From: Halocaridina rubra | Lineage: Eukaryota; Arthropoda; Malacostraca; Decapoda; Atyidae | Length of the DNA stretch: 64,000 nt | NCBI GenBank assembly: GCA_037179515.1 | Contig: JAXCGZ010021048.1 | Location: forward strand, 1 to 64,000 | Direction: 5' to 3' | Part shown: positions 16,506-29,700 of the stretch, in pieces | Numbering within the stretch: the first letter of the stretch is position 1 | Layout of the letters: each line of letters opens with the position of its first letter | Position numbers and translations under genes: made by a program | Notes under the pieces: model-generated | What the model saw: the letters and a program-made list of their open reading frames with translations, nothing else | The model's database searches: none | Told to the model about the DNA's origin: nothing

Positions 16506-16567
16506 TGTGCGTGTATGTGTGTGTTTGTTTTACTTTAATACATTCAGTGTTTTTGTAGGTTACTTAT

Positions 16568-16571
<4 letters not shown>

Positions 16572-16632
<61 letters not shown>
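16572..16632 (+). repeat. (AT)n microsatellite
   Basis: Pure AT run abutting the left terminus of the foldback DNA element. Confidence 0.95.
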
Positions 16633-16634
<2 letters not shown>

Positions 16635-16921
16635 TAAGCCCTCGTTTATCGCAGGGGTTCAGTTCCGGGACCGGCCGCGATAGGTGAATTTCCGCGAAAT
16701 TAAAAAAAAAAATATATTATGACACCAAGACAGGCCAAAAATGATAAAATAAAAGAGCCTTTATCAGGCTGTAAAGAGAAACAGAGATGAAGAGTGTAAT
16801 GACCTGTCAGATGTGAAGGGATTATTAAAGATGTGTATTGAATATCCAGCTCTCTGCTGGGTTTTAATATGCCTCTGAATTACTTTCATGGTGTCTATTC
16901 CAAAAATTCTCCTTAGATCTA

Positions 16922-17007
<86 letters not shown>

Positions 17008-17053
17008 CATTATTATTGGCAACAATAATTTTCCTTTGATGAAGATTGTGGAG

Positions 17054-17091
<38 letters not shown>

Positions 17092-17162
17092 GTATTTGTG
17101 ATTAAACCATTATTTTTACAATAAATAATGTAGTTTTGCTTCAATGAACAATAGTTCATTAA

Positions 17163-17197
<35 letters not shown>

Positions 17198-17695
17198 AAA
17201 TTCTATTCTACCCAACCCGCCACACTCTCTTTGTCCCAGCAAATTAAGGAGGGGCACTGTACACAGTTATTAAAGTAAATAAACCAACAGATGTACAAAC
17301 AATGATGAGCCCTTAATAATGATAATAATAATAATAATAATAATGATAATCTCCACAATCATCATCAAAGGAAAATTATTATCGTAAATAATAATAATAA
17401 TAATAATAATAATAAGATCTAAGGAGAATTATTGGAATAGACATCATGAAAGTAATACAGAGGTATATTAAAACCCAGCAGAGAGCTGGATATTCATTAC
17501 ACATCTTATATAATCCCTTCACATCTGACAGGTCATTACACTCTCCATCTCTGTTTCTCATTACAGGCTGATAAAGGCTGTCTTATTTTATAATTTTTTG
17601 GCCCATCCTGGTGTAAAAAAAAAAAAAAAAAAAAAAAAAAGCCGCCTCGATGCACTGAATCCGCGAGGGGTGGACCGCGAAATAGCGAGGGATTA

Positions 17696-17698
<3 letters not shown>
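16632..17698. mobile_element. foldback DNA transposon/MITE with ~400-bp inverted arms and Tigger/pogo-like termini
   Basis: The left end begins AGTAAGCCCTCGTTTATCGC. The right end, read inward on the minus strand, begins CAGTAATCCCTCGCTATTTCGC, with TA at both outer edges. Inside the termini the arms stay reverse-complementary for roughly 400 bp. Shared blocks include AGCCTTTATCAGGCTGTAA, TGACCTGTCAGATGTGAAGG, TCCAGCTCTCTGCTGGGTTT and TTCTCCTTAGATCT. Each arm carries its own (ATT)n or (AAT)n tract and a poly(A/T) stretch. The centre (about 17091-17335) has no transposase ORF. The termini resemble Tc1/mariner Tigger-type elements by memory; no enzyme is encoded here. A diverged solo arm is at 6105-6265. 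Confidence 0.8.

Positions 17699-17780
<82 letters not shown>
17698..17780 (+). repeat. (AT)n microsatellite
   Basis: Pure AT run directly abutting the right terminus of the foldback element. Confidence 0.95.
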
Positions 17781-17781
<1 letters not shown>

Positions 17782-17824
17782 GCGATTAAAGCTGAACTTT
17801 TACCATACAGTCTAAAATGGTAGA

Positions 17825-17998
17825 AAAATGCCCATTAAGAAAAAAAAAAAAAAAAAAACATTTGAGTACTTATTAATTTCGTGACGATATATGATCACCT
17901 TCTCAAAGACTGTGCTTTGAGGTGGTCAGATAAGGTCACGAAATTAATAAGTACTTTAAATATTTTGTCTTTGTTTTCTTTAATGGGCATTTTCTGAC
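17825..17998. repeat. palindromic element with ~84-bp arms
   Basis: Arms of about 17825-17908 and 17915-17998. The outer ends are AATGCCCATTAAGAAAA and TTTTCTTTAATGGGCATT. The inner parts are AGTACTTATTAATTTCGTGAC and its exact reverse complement, and the centre is TTCTCAAAGACTGTGCTTTGAGG. There is no ORF. It looks like a short foldback element, with (AT)n about 45 bp to its left and (CA)n at its right. Confidence 0.8.
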
Positions 17999-17999
17999 C

Positions 18000-18612
<613 letters not shown>

Positions 18613-18699
18613 TTCAGATGAACATGGTAGATTATTAAAAACAAAACTCTTCCGTTCCAATGTCTGGAGATATATTGTGGGGTTTAATCTAAAGAACAT

Positions 18700-19862
18700 T
18701 TCCGCACCCTTTTTTTTCTTTTCTTTTTATGAGTGTGACACCGGGACAGGCAAAAACTTCCCTAATCAATAAAGGCCCGTCCACGAGAGAATACCAAGAC
18801 GAAGGAAAAGAAAAAAGGTTAAAGACAAGGCAGAGATGAGGCAATATCACACAAAGAAAAACGACAGACAGATAAAAAGAGTCAAAGTACAGAGGACCCA
18901 GAGATATGGAGGACTAGGCCCTGAGATGACAATAGATCCGCTTTTTGAAGGATGATAGGTCATAAGAATTAGGAAAGACAGAAGGAGGAAGAGAGTTTCA
19001 GAGTCTAGAGGTAGATGGGAAGAAGCAGTCACTGCACCGACCAATCCGCGAGCTACAAATATCCACACAGTGCCTGTGAGATGAGGCCGCTTGGCGAATG
19101 TTACGCGGCCTCAGCAGTGGGGGAGGGTTGCAAATTGCCAACTCATCAGAACAGCGATGGAAGTAGTAGCGATAGAAAAGAGGAAGGGAAAATACCTCAC
19201 GGCGAAGAGAGAGAATTCAGATTAGAAGTAAAAGAAGGATCATTAATGAGTCTGACTGCCTTAGATTCAACCCTATCAAGGAGATACGTATAAGAAGAAG
19301 CACCCCACATGTGTGAGCAGTATTCTAAGCAGGAACGGATAAGACCCTCATAAATTTTAAGTAGCTGTAAAGACGAAAAGTAATAACGGAAACGAAAGAA
19401 AACCTTAAATTTTTTGGATGAAGATTTAGAAATTTGGAGAATGTGATTCCACCAAGACAAGTTAGAGGCTATATGGATACCTAATATGTTGATAGAATTA
19501 AGAGGGTAAATATCGTTAGTTTCGAATACAATAGGGTTATCAGGAGGAGAAGAAGATAAAGAGATAGCCAGAAACTGTCTTGGATTAACTGCATTTAACT
19601 AAATTTTGAGTGCCCCACTCAGACACTCTCTGCAAATCGGAGTTGAGAGTAGAAGAGTGATACGAGACTGATTACGAGTAGCAGATGAAATCGTGAAGAA
19701 AAGGCAGACGAAAAGTGAAGGGTAGGATCATCAGCAAAGGCATGAAGAAGAGAGGAAGATGGGGATTGTAGAAGATCATTGATGAAAAGAAGGAACAGAG
19801 TAGGTGAAAGAACGGTTCCCTGTGGAACACCACTGGTAACAGTGATAAGGTTAAATGTCGCA
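18700..19862 (-). mobile_element. second 5'-truncated jockey-like LINE copy, decayed
   Basis: This is the minus-strand homologue of 497-1661. It starts at the same GGTGTTCCACAGGG region (about 19840), carries the thumb/C-terminal coding (for example SSSKKFKVFFRFRYYFSSLQ, 19460-19197) and ends near 18728 with TGTCACACTCATAAAAAG and an A/G-rich tail. Several frameshifts separate the surviving pieces. The tail is no longer pure poly(A), so this copy is older than the plus-strand one. Confidence 0.8.
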
Positions 19863-20006
19863 CCATCAATAACTACTTATCAAAGTCCGACCTTGTGAAG
19901 ATAGTTCCATCATTAAACCAATACATCTGAAGATGTACTCACTGAGCTTGCCGGCATGGATGGGGTACAGCTTTTGGCAAAGAAACAGGATTCGCGTTGG
20001 GAGATG
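19863..20006. repeat. diverged fragment of a dispersed repeat family
   Basis: CACTGAGCTTGCCGGCATGGATGGGG (about 19940-19966) resembles CACTGAGCTAGCAGGCGTGAGAAATCCC in the repeat at 39640-39890. The relationship is weak. Confidence 0.4.
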
Positions 20007-20420
20007 AAGCAATGAGCCATGTATATCGCCATGTGAGCACATTCATTGAATATGAAAAAAAAAATAGAAAAAATGAGATTGTTCTAGGTCTAAAAAGACA
20101 AATATACTGCCATGTGAACATTTACTGTAAATCAGTAAAAATAAAAAAAAATAGTTCTAGGCCTACAAAGACAAATACACTGTCACGTGAGCAGTTTACT
20201 GTAAATAAAAAAAAATAATATGATTGTTCAAGGCCTACAAAGATAAATATATCGCCATATGAGCATTTTATTGTAAATTAGAATAGAAAAAGTTTTAGGC
20301 CTACAAACAAATATATCGCCATATGAGTATTTTACTGTAAATCAGAATATAAAACAATTAGATTGTTTTAGGTCAACAAAGACAAATATATTGCCACATG
20401 AGAATTTTACTGTAAATCAC
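20007..20420 (+). repeat. tandem repeat, ~65-80-bp unit, about six copies
   Basis: Each unit carries AGGCCTACAAAGACAAATAT, then a block like TCGCCATATGAGCATTTTACTGTAAATCAG, then an A-rich spacer of variable length. Units differ by 10-25%. No ORF spans it. Confidence 0.85.
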
Positions 20421-21454
20421 AAAAAAAGGGGCAAAAAAAAAAAATCGCCATTGCTAGGCTAATCACAAGAACACCCCCCCCCCTTGAACACTAAAATCCA
20501 ACCAGTCATTGTCTTATCTCCTGTATTTATGGTCATTGTCACATGCAGATCAAATAGTTTCCAATACTTAATCGGAGCGCATCAACCAATGGCCGTAAGC
20601 ATGATATACTATATTCCATATGGCGTAATGACATAGTTACAAAAGCATACATTCTTGCGGTGAAACTGTAAACAATAATTGCTAGGTACGCCGTATTTTT
20701 TTTCTATGTCCTTTTTTTATAGCAACTTTTTCCTTTTTTTAGGTTCAAGCGTATGGCAACACTGATAATAATTTGAACTGGGGTTGCCAAATATGAGGAT
20801 AAATAAAGGACACATTATAAAAAAGGACATCTATGGAAAAAAAAAAACATGCTAAACCTTGCCACCCTGCTGTAGACATATATCTGTACTGGATAAACGG
20901 CCACTGATAGAATTGAAATGAATGTCCACTTTGTCATGCATCAGTAATTATCTATTTTTCATGTATGAATGGTTAGGTTTTTTAATATAATGTATCAATT
21001 CTATTCCTACTGACTTATAGCAACGTGAACTGCAAGCAAATAATAATAATAATAATAATAATAATATGGAAAATTTCTAGAAATCAAGAAAAATATTATC
21101 AACTACAAGTTCCTAATACACAAGTTAATAAAAAATGTAATATATAGCTAAATGTTGAGTGATCAGAATTTTCATCACAATTCGTTGCCATTATAAGAAA
21201 CTAATTTTATAAAGACACGAATCCCACAAATCCCTATTTAAAGTTAAGCAACCCCGTAAATTTTCAAGTTACATTATTTTAGGGTAGGTAAGGTGACTTG
21301 CCTTTTAAATATGAAAAACTTACAGCACCCTGGGGTTACTCTCCTTTACAAGATCCAAAGAAACTTAATTGAATATGAAGTTTAACATTCCTGCATTTAA
21401 TATTACACGCTCAAGGAAATGACAAAATTAATATTTCTTATTAATAACCAACTG
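20421..21454. other. intergenic sequence, nothing recognised
   Basis: AT-rich, with a C-run near 20475 and a short (AAT)n at 21040-21066. No gene or repeat family was recognised. Confidence 0.5.
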
Positions 21455-21511
21455 GAAACGGGAACCGCGATAGTGCAGTGGCTCGACCGCCCAACTTGGG
21501 AAGTGACTAAT
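21455..21511 (+). repeat. truncated tRNA-like SINE fragment (second family)
   Basis: GGGAACCGCGATAGTGCAGTGGCTCGACC...TTGGGAAGTGAC resembles, on the opposite strand, GTGGTAGTGCAACGGTTAGAGCAC...TTGGGAAGTGAC at 36310-36440. A pol III box A-like core is visible; box B is missing here. Confidence 0.5.
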
Positions 21512-21559
21512 TTAAGAAATTACTAAAACAGTAAATGAAAAAATTTAATATATACTTAA

Positions 21560-22672
21560 TTTCTCTCTGGCATGAATTACACCTACTTTGGTGACAGGTA
21601 TGCAGCAATCTACTATCTTCCCATATTTCTCACAAAAGATGTCATACATTTCTTGTACAGATTTGTTGTAAAATAAGGTTCTCCAGTCAATAACTGCAAA
21701 AAGCTCATTCATTTTGATGTAATCTCCTTTCGGATAGTTCCTCCTCATGTCCTCAGTGCCTCTACTCTCAGGAAGAATGTCTTCAATGATATACTCCATC
21801 AACAACACACAGTGGTCACTCTTTCCAATTGGTGGTTCATACTCAATATTTTCAATATCCAACACATTATCTGTGAACACTAGATCAAGTAGTGATGGCT
21901 CATCCCCACCCCTGGCTCTTGTTGGTTCCATTACATGTTGGTGTAGGAAATTCCCTTGTACGCAATCTAGGAATCTTGCCCCAAATGAGTCCTCACCACT
22001 GTGTGGGTCAAGATTTATCCAATCGATCTCTTTATGATTAAAGTCTCCCATAATCAAAATCCTACATTTTTTCTCCCGTGCCATGTTAACAACTGAGTTT
22101 ATGACTTCAATAGTACCTATATGACTTTCCTCATAAATTTCAAGCCTATTTTGGTTCCTTGGTGGGTTGTATACAACAGTTATTATAATGCTCTCTGACC
22201 CAGTATTTATGCGAGCAACAAGAAATTCCCTGAACTCACTTTCTATAGCCAAGTTTATTTCTTCAACTTGAATCCTCTCACTTATGAGCAGTGCTATCCC
22301 TCCACCAATCCTCTCAGATCTTTCGACCCTTAGTATTCTGAAGCCCTTAGGAAAAACTGTGACACTGTTTATGTCCTCACTCAACTTAGTCTCTGTAATT
22401 GCTACTATATCTGCCTTACTGTTGTGGATCCTATCTTTTAATTCTACTGCCTTACCAGCTAATCCATCAGCATTTGTGTATAACAATCTTAATGAGGCCC
22501 CATCCCCTGATCTTCTGTCATTATCTTCTTTATCTCCCCTTTGTCTGGAAGTATTCTGTAACGAAAATTTTTCTTCTCTTCTTCATTTCTTTCATCATTT
22601 AACCTTCTTGCCTCTTGCAACAAGTTTTTGATCTTTCCCATCTCTTCCTGTGTTCTGTATCGTCTAATGAAC
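21560..22672 (-). pseudogene. internal fragment of CR1-like LINE: ORF1 C-terminus plus ORF2 endonuclease
   Basis: Read on the minus strand this holds the last ~60 codons of ORF1 (22672-22491), then the APE-type endonuclease of ORF2 (22486-21560). The endonuclease keeps its landmark residues: TNADGLAGK start, ITETKL (catalytic Glu), [11 protein letters not shown] and the terminal SDHC. Both ends stop inside the element: the left end breaks after HAREK, about 310 residues into ORF2, and the right end breaks inside ORF1. A LINE copy lacking its 3' end cannot arise by ordinary 5' truncation, so a later deletion or rearrangement is implied. The reading frame within the fragment is intact, so the event is fairly recent. 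Confidence 0.85.
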
Positions 22673-22829
22673 ATGTGAAATTACATCAATGTCGTTCAAG
22701 CAATGACATGGAAATAGCACAAATTACAATATAATAATTATATATAATTACAGGATTACACAATTCACTCTATAGTATACACTGGTCATAATCCCATTTG
22801 TAAAGAGGGTGGCAGAGTCAAAGCACATA

Positions 22830-23000
22830 TTCACAAGACGCAAATTCATCCAAAACATTCTATTTAGCTCCCTGGAGATAAAGGATACCCTTAATTCGCC
22901 ACACTAAACTGCCTGGGTTCCTCCAAATGGTACGTTGCCAACGATCTGCTGTGAGGCCTGACAGCCATAGGTGGTTACCCTCAAAGACTTCATTTCATAA
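22830..23000 (+). repeat. dispersed repeat fragment
   Basis: Shares TTAGCTCCCTGGAGATAAAGG and GTGAGGCCTGACAGCCATAGGTGGTTACCCTC with TTAGCTCTTTGGGGATAAAGG and GTAGGGCCCGACAGCCGCAGCTGGTTTACTCCC at 39690-39820, in the same order and spacing. Class unknown. Confidence 0.6.
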
Positions 23001-23055
23001 CAATCCATGTCAATTCATACTTTAGCATTGAGTGGGAGAGTATCCCAAGAATCTT

Positions 23056-23280
23056 TTCACAGCAATACAATAGAAAGATGGTTTTACGTCACAGACTCCC
23101 TTTTCCACCAAGGGCTAGGTCAGTTGCCTTCTTGCAAAGCACTTATTTTGGCATATGTAACTGTTACCCTGAGTGTGTGCCCTTGCTAACCTCAGACCGT
23201 GAACTCTCGACCTACCACCTCAGAGTCGCGGATGCTACCACTTTCTCATGGTGAGTACAGTACTTCACAGCAATACAATA
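23056..23280 (-). mobile_element. tRNA-derived SINE with exact 17-bp target site duplication
   Basis: A minus-strand copy of the SINE at 270-495 (body about 23073-23263). TTCACAGCAATACAATA is present at 23056-23072 and again at 23264-23280 with no mismatch. The tRNA-like head is at the right side (box A-like near 23245, box B-like near 23205). The body is more diverged than the other two copies, although the duplication is perfect. Confidence 0.85.
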
Positions 23281-26200
23281 AAGGTGTATATTACCTATCT
23301 GAGATGCTGAAGGGGAGAATCTTGATCCAGGGTCTTTTTAAATAATGAACTTATAACAGTTGCAGTGGATCAATATGACGTTTGTGTAACTTTACTGTAA
23401 TTAAGTTGTGCATAAATTTCAATATATAGAAGCAGATGATATTCCATTTCAAGACAATAAATATTTACATCCCTGCTGATCTTTACAAGGCATGCATCAT
23501 AATTAACGAAATAATGCAATAAATAAATAGGCATAATTATCCCAATTAACAACTCTTTGACTCGGACCATAAACATTACTGTCGAGATATACTACAAACT
23601 AGAAAAGTATAACAGAGATATATAAAACAAATCCCCATCCACGATTACCTTATCATGGGAAAATGCTTTTTTTTTCGTAGGAGTAACCAAAAAGAATGGC
23701 TTAAGATTTGCGATAATAATAATAATAAGACGTTTCACAGAAGATAACTATGCAATGCTAGTCATTATGACCAAATGCAGGTTTATTTTTGCCCAGCCCA
23801 TCTTTACATCTTTCCAATTCTTGAATGTAAGAAGTCCTCATAACAAGCAGCGAGGATAATGATAATGTTCATTCTCACCTACTTCCGAGCTATATTTTAC
23901 ACGACGATATAATCCTGCAAGAGAGGTGTGGTCATACTCAAAGCAGAAGAAAAGAGGCGGGTCATCTCACATTCCTTATACCTCCTCTAAGCTGCTCTGC
24001 AGCCAAGACTAAAATTAATGTTACACAGGGTATGAGAAAGTAATATTTTACACTATTCCTTCTCTGTAACTCCAAAGAATTATAGAGAATCTAACTTAAA
24101 ATCTAAATCTAAAATTCACATGAAAGGACTGAAATAAAACTCGGATACTGTGTTCCAATACAGTAGGTTCTTTTTCAAAATTAATATTGCAATGCTTTCA
24201 CAAAATATTTCCACATATTTATGTGCAAGTGTAAGAACTATTTCCAAAGGAAACGACAATACATATACCAGTCCCACACATGCATATTATACTGTACTTA
24301 TTACATAAAATGTCAATATATATCACATGACAAACTTTATTATAACTTCTTGCAGTCTAAATAAGATACTTAATATCAATACCTATTAAACATATGTGAG
24401 CTGCAACAACTAAATATCTAAATAAAAAAATTGCAGTTCCAATGAAAGAAACAAAGTTCCAATAAAATTTGAAGTAAAAAAAGGAAAAACAGGAAAATTG
24501 TTTATACCACTATATATCCCAAAGAAAAACCGTGAAAAAATGAAGAAAACATATTGTAAGTAATGAAATTCAAAACTCAGTATATGCATATTTAAACGTA
24601 CTAGTCCATAAATTATACACTCACAAAGTCGGACTGTTCACTGATAAAGATGAGGCAAGGTAATAGTTTTTCATCTAATCTATTATATGCAATACACATT
24701 CTTAATAAATACTGTGTGATTTTTCTATGCTTACAACTGTTTATAAATAATAGTTTATTATTAATCACATTATTCAAAAAAATTTAGATGTAATATGGCA
24801 AGAAATTCTCTTAATTGGCAAATAAAAATTTAAACAACACAGAAACTTACAGTACAGTGCTGTCTACAGACATAATTCAGAGCTATATTTGTGCGTTTAT
24901 TTTCTCTGCCTTACAGTATAGTACAGTTTATACTAAGATAGCAAAAAATGTGGCTTCAAACTAATAACCATTTACATTTTTCTAGGGAGTCATCATCACA
25001 TCCATAAAATAAGTCTTTCAATGTGAAACTACATCATGCAAAAAATGCTGTCATTTGTTTCACTTTGAAGCCTGAGATTCATGACACAAAAAAATAGCCA
25101 ACAGTGCAAGTACCATTAAATTTTTCAAACTCTCTTAACAATAATGTTTTGTCAAACTCTGGTTATCGATAAAAATGAACAGAAAACATGGGGATATTTT
25201 CACTGATGAAAACCCCAAATGCTTATCACCAAAAAAGCAGGTACATAAAAGTTACTAAATATAAAAACTGTACCTCCCACATGTGTTATTCACAATACGA
25301 TTGTCTTCAAGGAATAATTTCATTAATTACAAAAGTAAGATTTAGCTAACATTTAAAGTTCACAGCGACAAACAGTTGTTAACAGGAATTATAAAACATA
25401 TACAGTACATATATATTGTATCCTATGAAAAGACAGTAACAGATATAAATAATTTTGAAAATTTTACAAATGGCCGAATATTACCATATCCACTCAAGAT
25501 TTAATAATTGTATACAAATTCACATCAATATTACATTTATAACTACATACACTGAGAGGAAAATGTTAAAAATTTGAGGCATTTCTTAAACGGACACCTA
25601 CATTCCAACTACTGTAATTTTTGTCTTTTTTTTTCTTTGTTAAAAAAAAATGGTCAAGCTAAAAAACATAAAAGTTGACAAGACAATGTAAAAAGACATA
25701 AACTCAAGGATAAACACTTTTTTAATTTCAATAAGTTTTAAGTTCTTCAAAAATAGAGGCATACTTAGACAATAGGGTAAAATAAATACATAAATTAATG
25801 ATAATAAATAATAATACACATAAGGAAACATTATAATGTACAGTATATGCGAGCAACTCTCAAAGTGTGATCCTATACACTTTTGGATGTTACCTTTTAT
25901 GAACTGGACAATTTAAGCCCGAATTATGTGACACCAAGGCAAGAATATTTATATTTATATCTCAGTACAAAATCAATCAATTCCTAATTTATCATTAAAC
26001 ACTTTATACAGTACCATATAGATTATGCAATGAAGATCCATCCTAGTCAAGTATCATGGTGTACATGAATAGATTTAGTTATATGCTTGACTAAAAATAT
26101 ATTAAAATTGTGCCTCTTTGGGGCTGCAATATATATATATACCAAGATGTAGTACATGGTAGACATTTATCTCCATGTATTAAGCTTTACAATATGGTAC

Positions 26201-26665
26201 AGTACTTCTTTCCCTGCTCATTACTAAATTCTGCAGGTAACTTATAATAAAATGTATTAGAGCATGTCTCTTTCTGCAGTCCAGCAAAATTAGCAACATC
26301 TAAATTAAAATAAAAACAAAACCTCAGTCATACATATATATGTATTGTTTAATAATTCACTTATATCTGATAGTTCTACTTAGACCACTTCAGTGGGACT
26401 GCATTATCTATTGATTCTTATATTGAGAACAATAATTATCATATTAATACTATATAATAGGAATATTTTATGTAATAAAACAACTTCCCTTTAGAATTAG
26501 CAAGGTGGCCACAACTACAACAAAAGAAATGAGACAACAGTGCTCATTATACCCTCATTAGTCCATACAATTTCCTAATATGTGACAAAAAGAAAACCTC
26601 AGGGAGTCCCAGCAAACCTGTACATTTAAGCCGTATCCTACGATATGGAGGGAATACAAGGGTAA

Positions 26666-26725
<60 letters not shown>

Positions 26726-29700
26726 CTATATTTACATGTTGCAATGCCCCACAAACACCTTACATCGTTGCAGGAAGTAAAATTAGTCTGTTCCCATTCT
26801 TATCCATATGATGACATATATATGCATCAAAAAGATATAAATCCTGTAATAATTATACATTTATAAAAGCAAATAAAGCACAACAAACATTAACAATATA
26901 TCACATTATGCATTAAAATTAACTCATTTCAAAGAGTAAGTTTACTTATTAATTTATTTTACTCTTTCTGTCACAGATGTCATTAACAAGCCCACCAAAC
27001 ATACACCGAGAATAATTTGTAAAAGAAATGACAATCTTTTGCAACAGCCTGAAGGTTTTCTTCATAACTAAACTTTGTAATTTCTCAATTGCAATAAGCA
27101 TATAATTGTAGCATATTAGCCATTTACCAGAGTAACAAGAATAAAGAAAATTTCTAAACCAGAACTTGAAACGACTAAATAAACATTTTGCAATCTGAAA
27201 AATAATTATTTCTGACTCAAACTCCAGAAACAAAAGCCCAACATTGTTTTATTAACGCAAGAGAAAATAGGAGTTGAGATAGTCACAACATATAAGAAAT
27301 TATCCACTGTCAATGCAGGATATATTTAAATAAAAAATCATAACAAATAATAACTATTAATTTTACATAGTAAGGTAAACTAGGCTTTCTGCAGAATTAT
27401 TTCCTCTATTACTCTGTTCTAATAGCAGCTTATACTCTAAAGAGTCATTACCTATCATCCTCATACCAAAAGTCATTTCAGAAGAAGGTATTTCCAAATT
27501 GGCACCTGTTACAATAAGGATGAATGGCAGCCTCTATTTCCATAACCACCAAGCTAGCGATTATTTGAATCTTTCCCACTCAATGATTACTTACTAATAT
27601 CTGTGCATATCTGCGCTCAATTAATTCACCTGTATGTACTTTCCCAAGAGCATTCAAAGTATGCCAATGATGCAAACAACCCAGTAGAAAACAATTACGC
27701 TACTAGCAGTTAAAAGTTATCTGCTACATAATGAGCATACAACGCAGCTAGTAAGACAGTTATTATAATATCTTGATATGGTAAGGTACTAATGTCATCA
27801 GCGTGAACCATTCAATTCCTCTCTTCAGAACAGGAGGTCGCCATGTACAACAATATAAATATTCAATAATGGACAATGGTCATTTGTGTACTATAAAGAT
27901 TATAATTCGCTTAGACTAATGACAACTCATTTAGTGGGTTGACTTGACAGTATTTACAAGATCTTCCCAAGGCTGGAGTACATACTGTATGCCATCAAGA
28001 CTCACTTCTATATTGTTGCAGTGTGTAAATGGTATTATAGAAATACCTTTTCAATTTCTGAAATTCATGTTGGACTGTTAAGTAATAGTTGGTCTGACTT
28101 CCTACATGCAATGTTTATACAAATTTTAGGGGATTACAGTCTGCATATCATAAAGTATTAATTTCTTTTGTTCTAGTATTGGTTAATCTTAGAAGACTGT
28201 GCATGACTAATATTTTACTGCTTTGCAATACTTGCAAACTCCTGTTAAAAATAATAATAAAAAAAAGAGAAATCTCATATTTCAACATAGGTTTTCCTAC
28301 TATACTCGTCTGATATGTGCTTACAAATATTTTTAACACATACGTAAAATATGGAAGTTTATACTCAACAGAACAAGCATAGGTAAATTCTCAATCTCCA
28401 TAAGAGAAAATTTCAGTATTAAAGACGAGATACAGATGATCAGTAACCACAGAACAGAGTAATCAACATAAACGTTATATATAAATATAATTCGAGGGGT
28501 TATATATCAGAAATCTTTAAACTGTACACCCAATCGATGTACAAAGACCCATTACTACAATTACAAAATAATCATCCACACGACTTCAATATCTTAAGGC
28601 AAACATTCAACATCAATGGTACGGTTTGTTTAGGTGGATGGAATCAAGGAAGAGGTTCTATCTAATACATACAGCCACAGAAAGTTTATGTCAGCCATAT
28701 ATTTTTGCTTGAAGTCACATATTTAACCTGAATGGGGTTGTTTTTCTTCCTACAAATAATACATGCGAATTTAGAAGTAAAATGACTATATTATGTATCC
28801 ACTGCAGCTGTATGTTAAATTTGCTTCACATTTAACAGTATTGAATTCAACGATTCAAAAAATAACTTAATGGTACTACTCTACCGGCAAGAAAATATAT
28901 ACAAACATGAAATATGAAAAATAGATATATGTTCATATCATTGCAAGGGATGCCTCATCAACAAACTTATACAACTTCAAAATATTCTAGTTACAAATAC
29001 AAACATCCATAATTAGTACAGGTTATGAATCACATAATAAATATCAGAAAATAATAAATAACTCTAATGCCCAAAGGAATATTACGCATGACCAGACTAA
29101 TTATATTGTACTTACTTTCTGGTAGCATTTCAAGGCACTAAGATTCTAAGTAATTAAGAGCTATCGTTTTCTGTTTGAGGAAAGATGGCCTCAAGCTCTC
29201 ATGCAGATTAAATATTCTTTTCTACGTGATAATAATTTTCACAATGTACAGTATTAAAGATTTCGTATATAAAACCCTAACAACAATACTGAGACCCAAA
29301 ATTATTATAACAATAATATTAATGTAATACAGCATATTAACATGATTTTTTCAATTGAAACAACTGATAACAATATAACATATTTCAAACACCTTGCCTA
29401 ATACCAACATTTGCAAATCATAATTACAGAGAGCCCTTTACCAAAAACCCCCATGCAATACTTTATCAAATATGGTGTATAGATCAATTCCAGAACTATA
29501 CCCAGAAAATACATGTATGACATGTATCAACTTTTCTTCGCCTCAATTACAAATTTTATTTCTCTTCAATTTATCATATTTTGTTTTTTTCTGTCCATGT
29601 AACATGTTATTGTTTTATAGTGTAAGAAAGTCATTCAAATACTGACACTGCCTCATATTCTAGACAAAGTACATACACAAGCACACACACACACACAATG

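Noticed and set aside
21747..22037. Plus-strand ORFs opposite LINE ORF2 (also at 47356, 56314, 61583 and others)
   Set aside because: They recur wherever the LINE does and are antisense shadows of the endonuclease or ORF1 coding.
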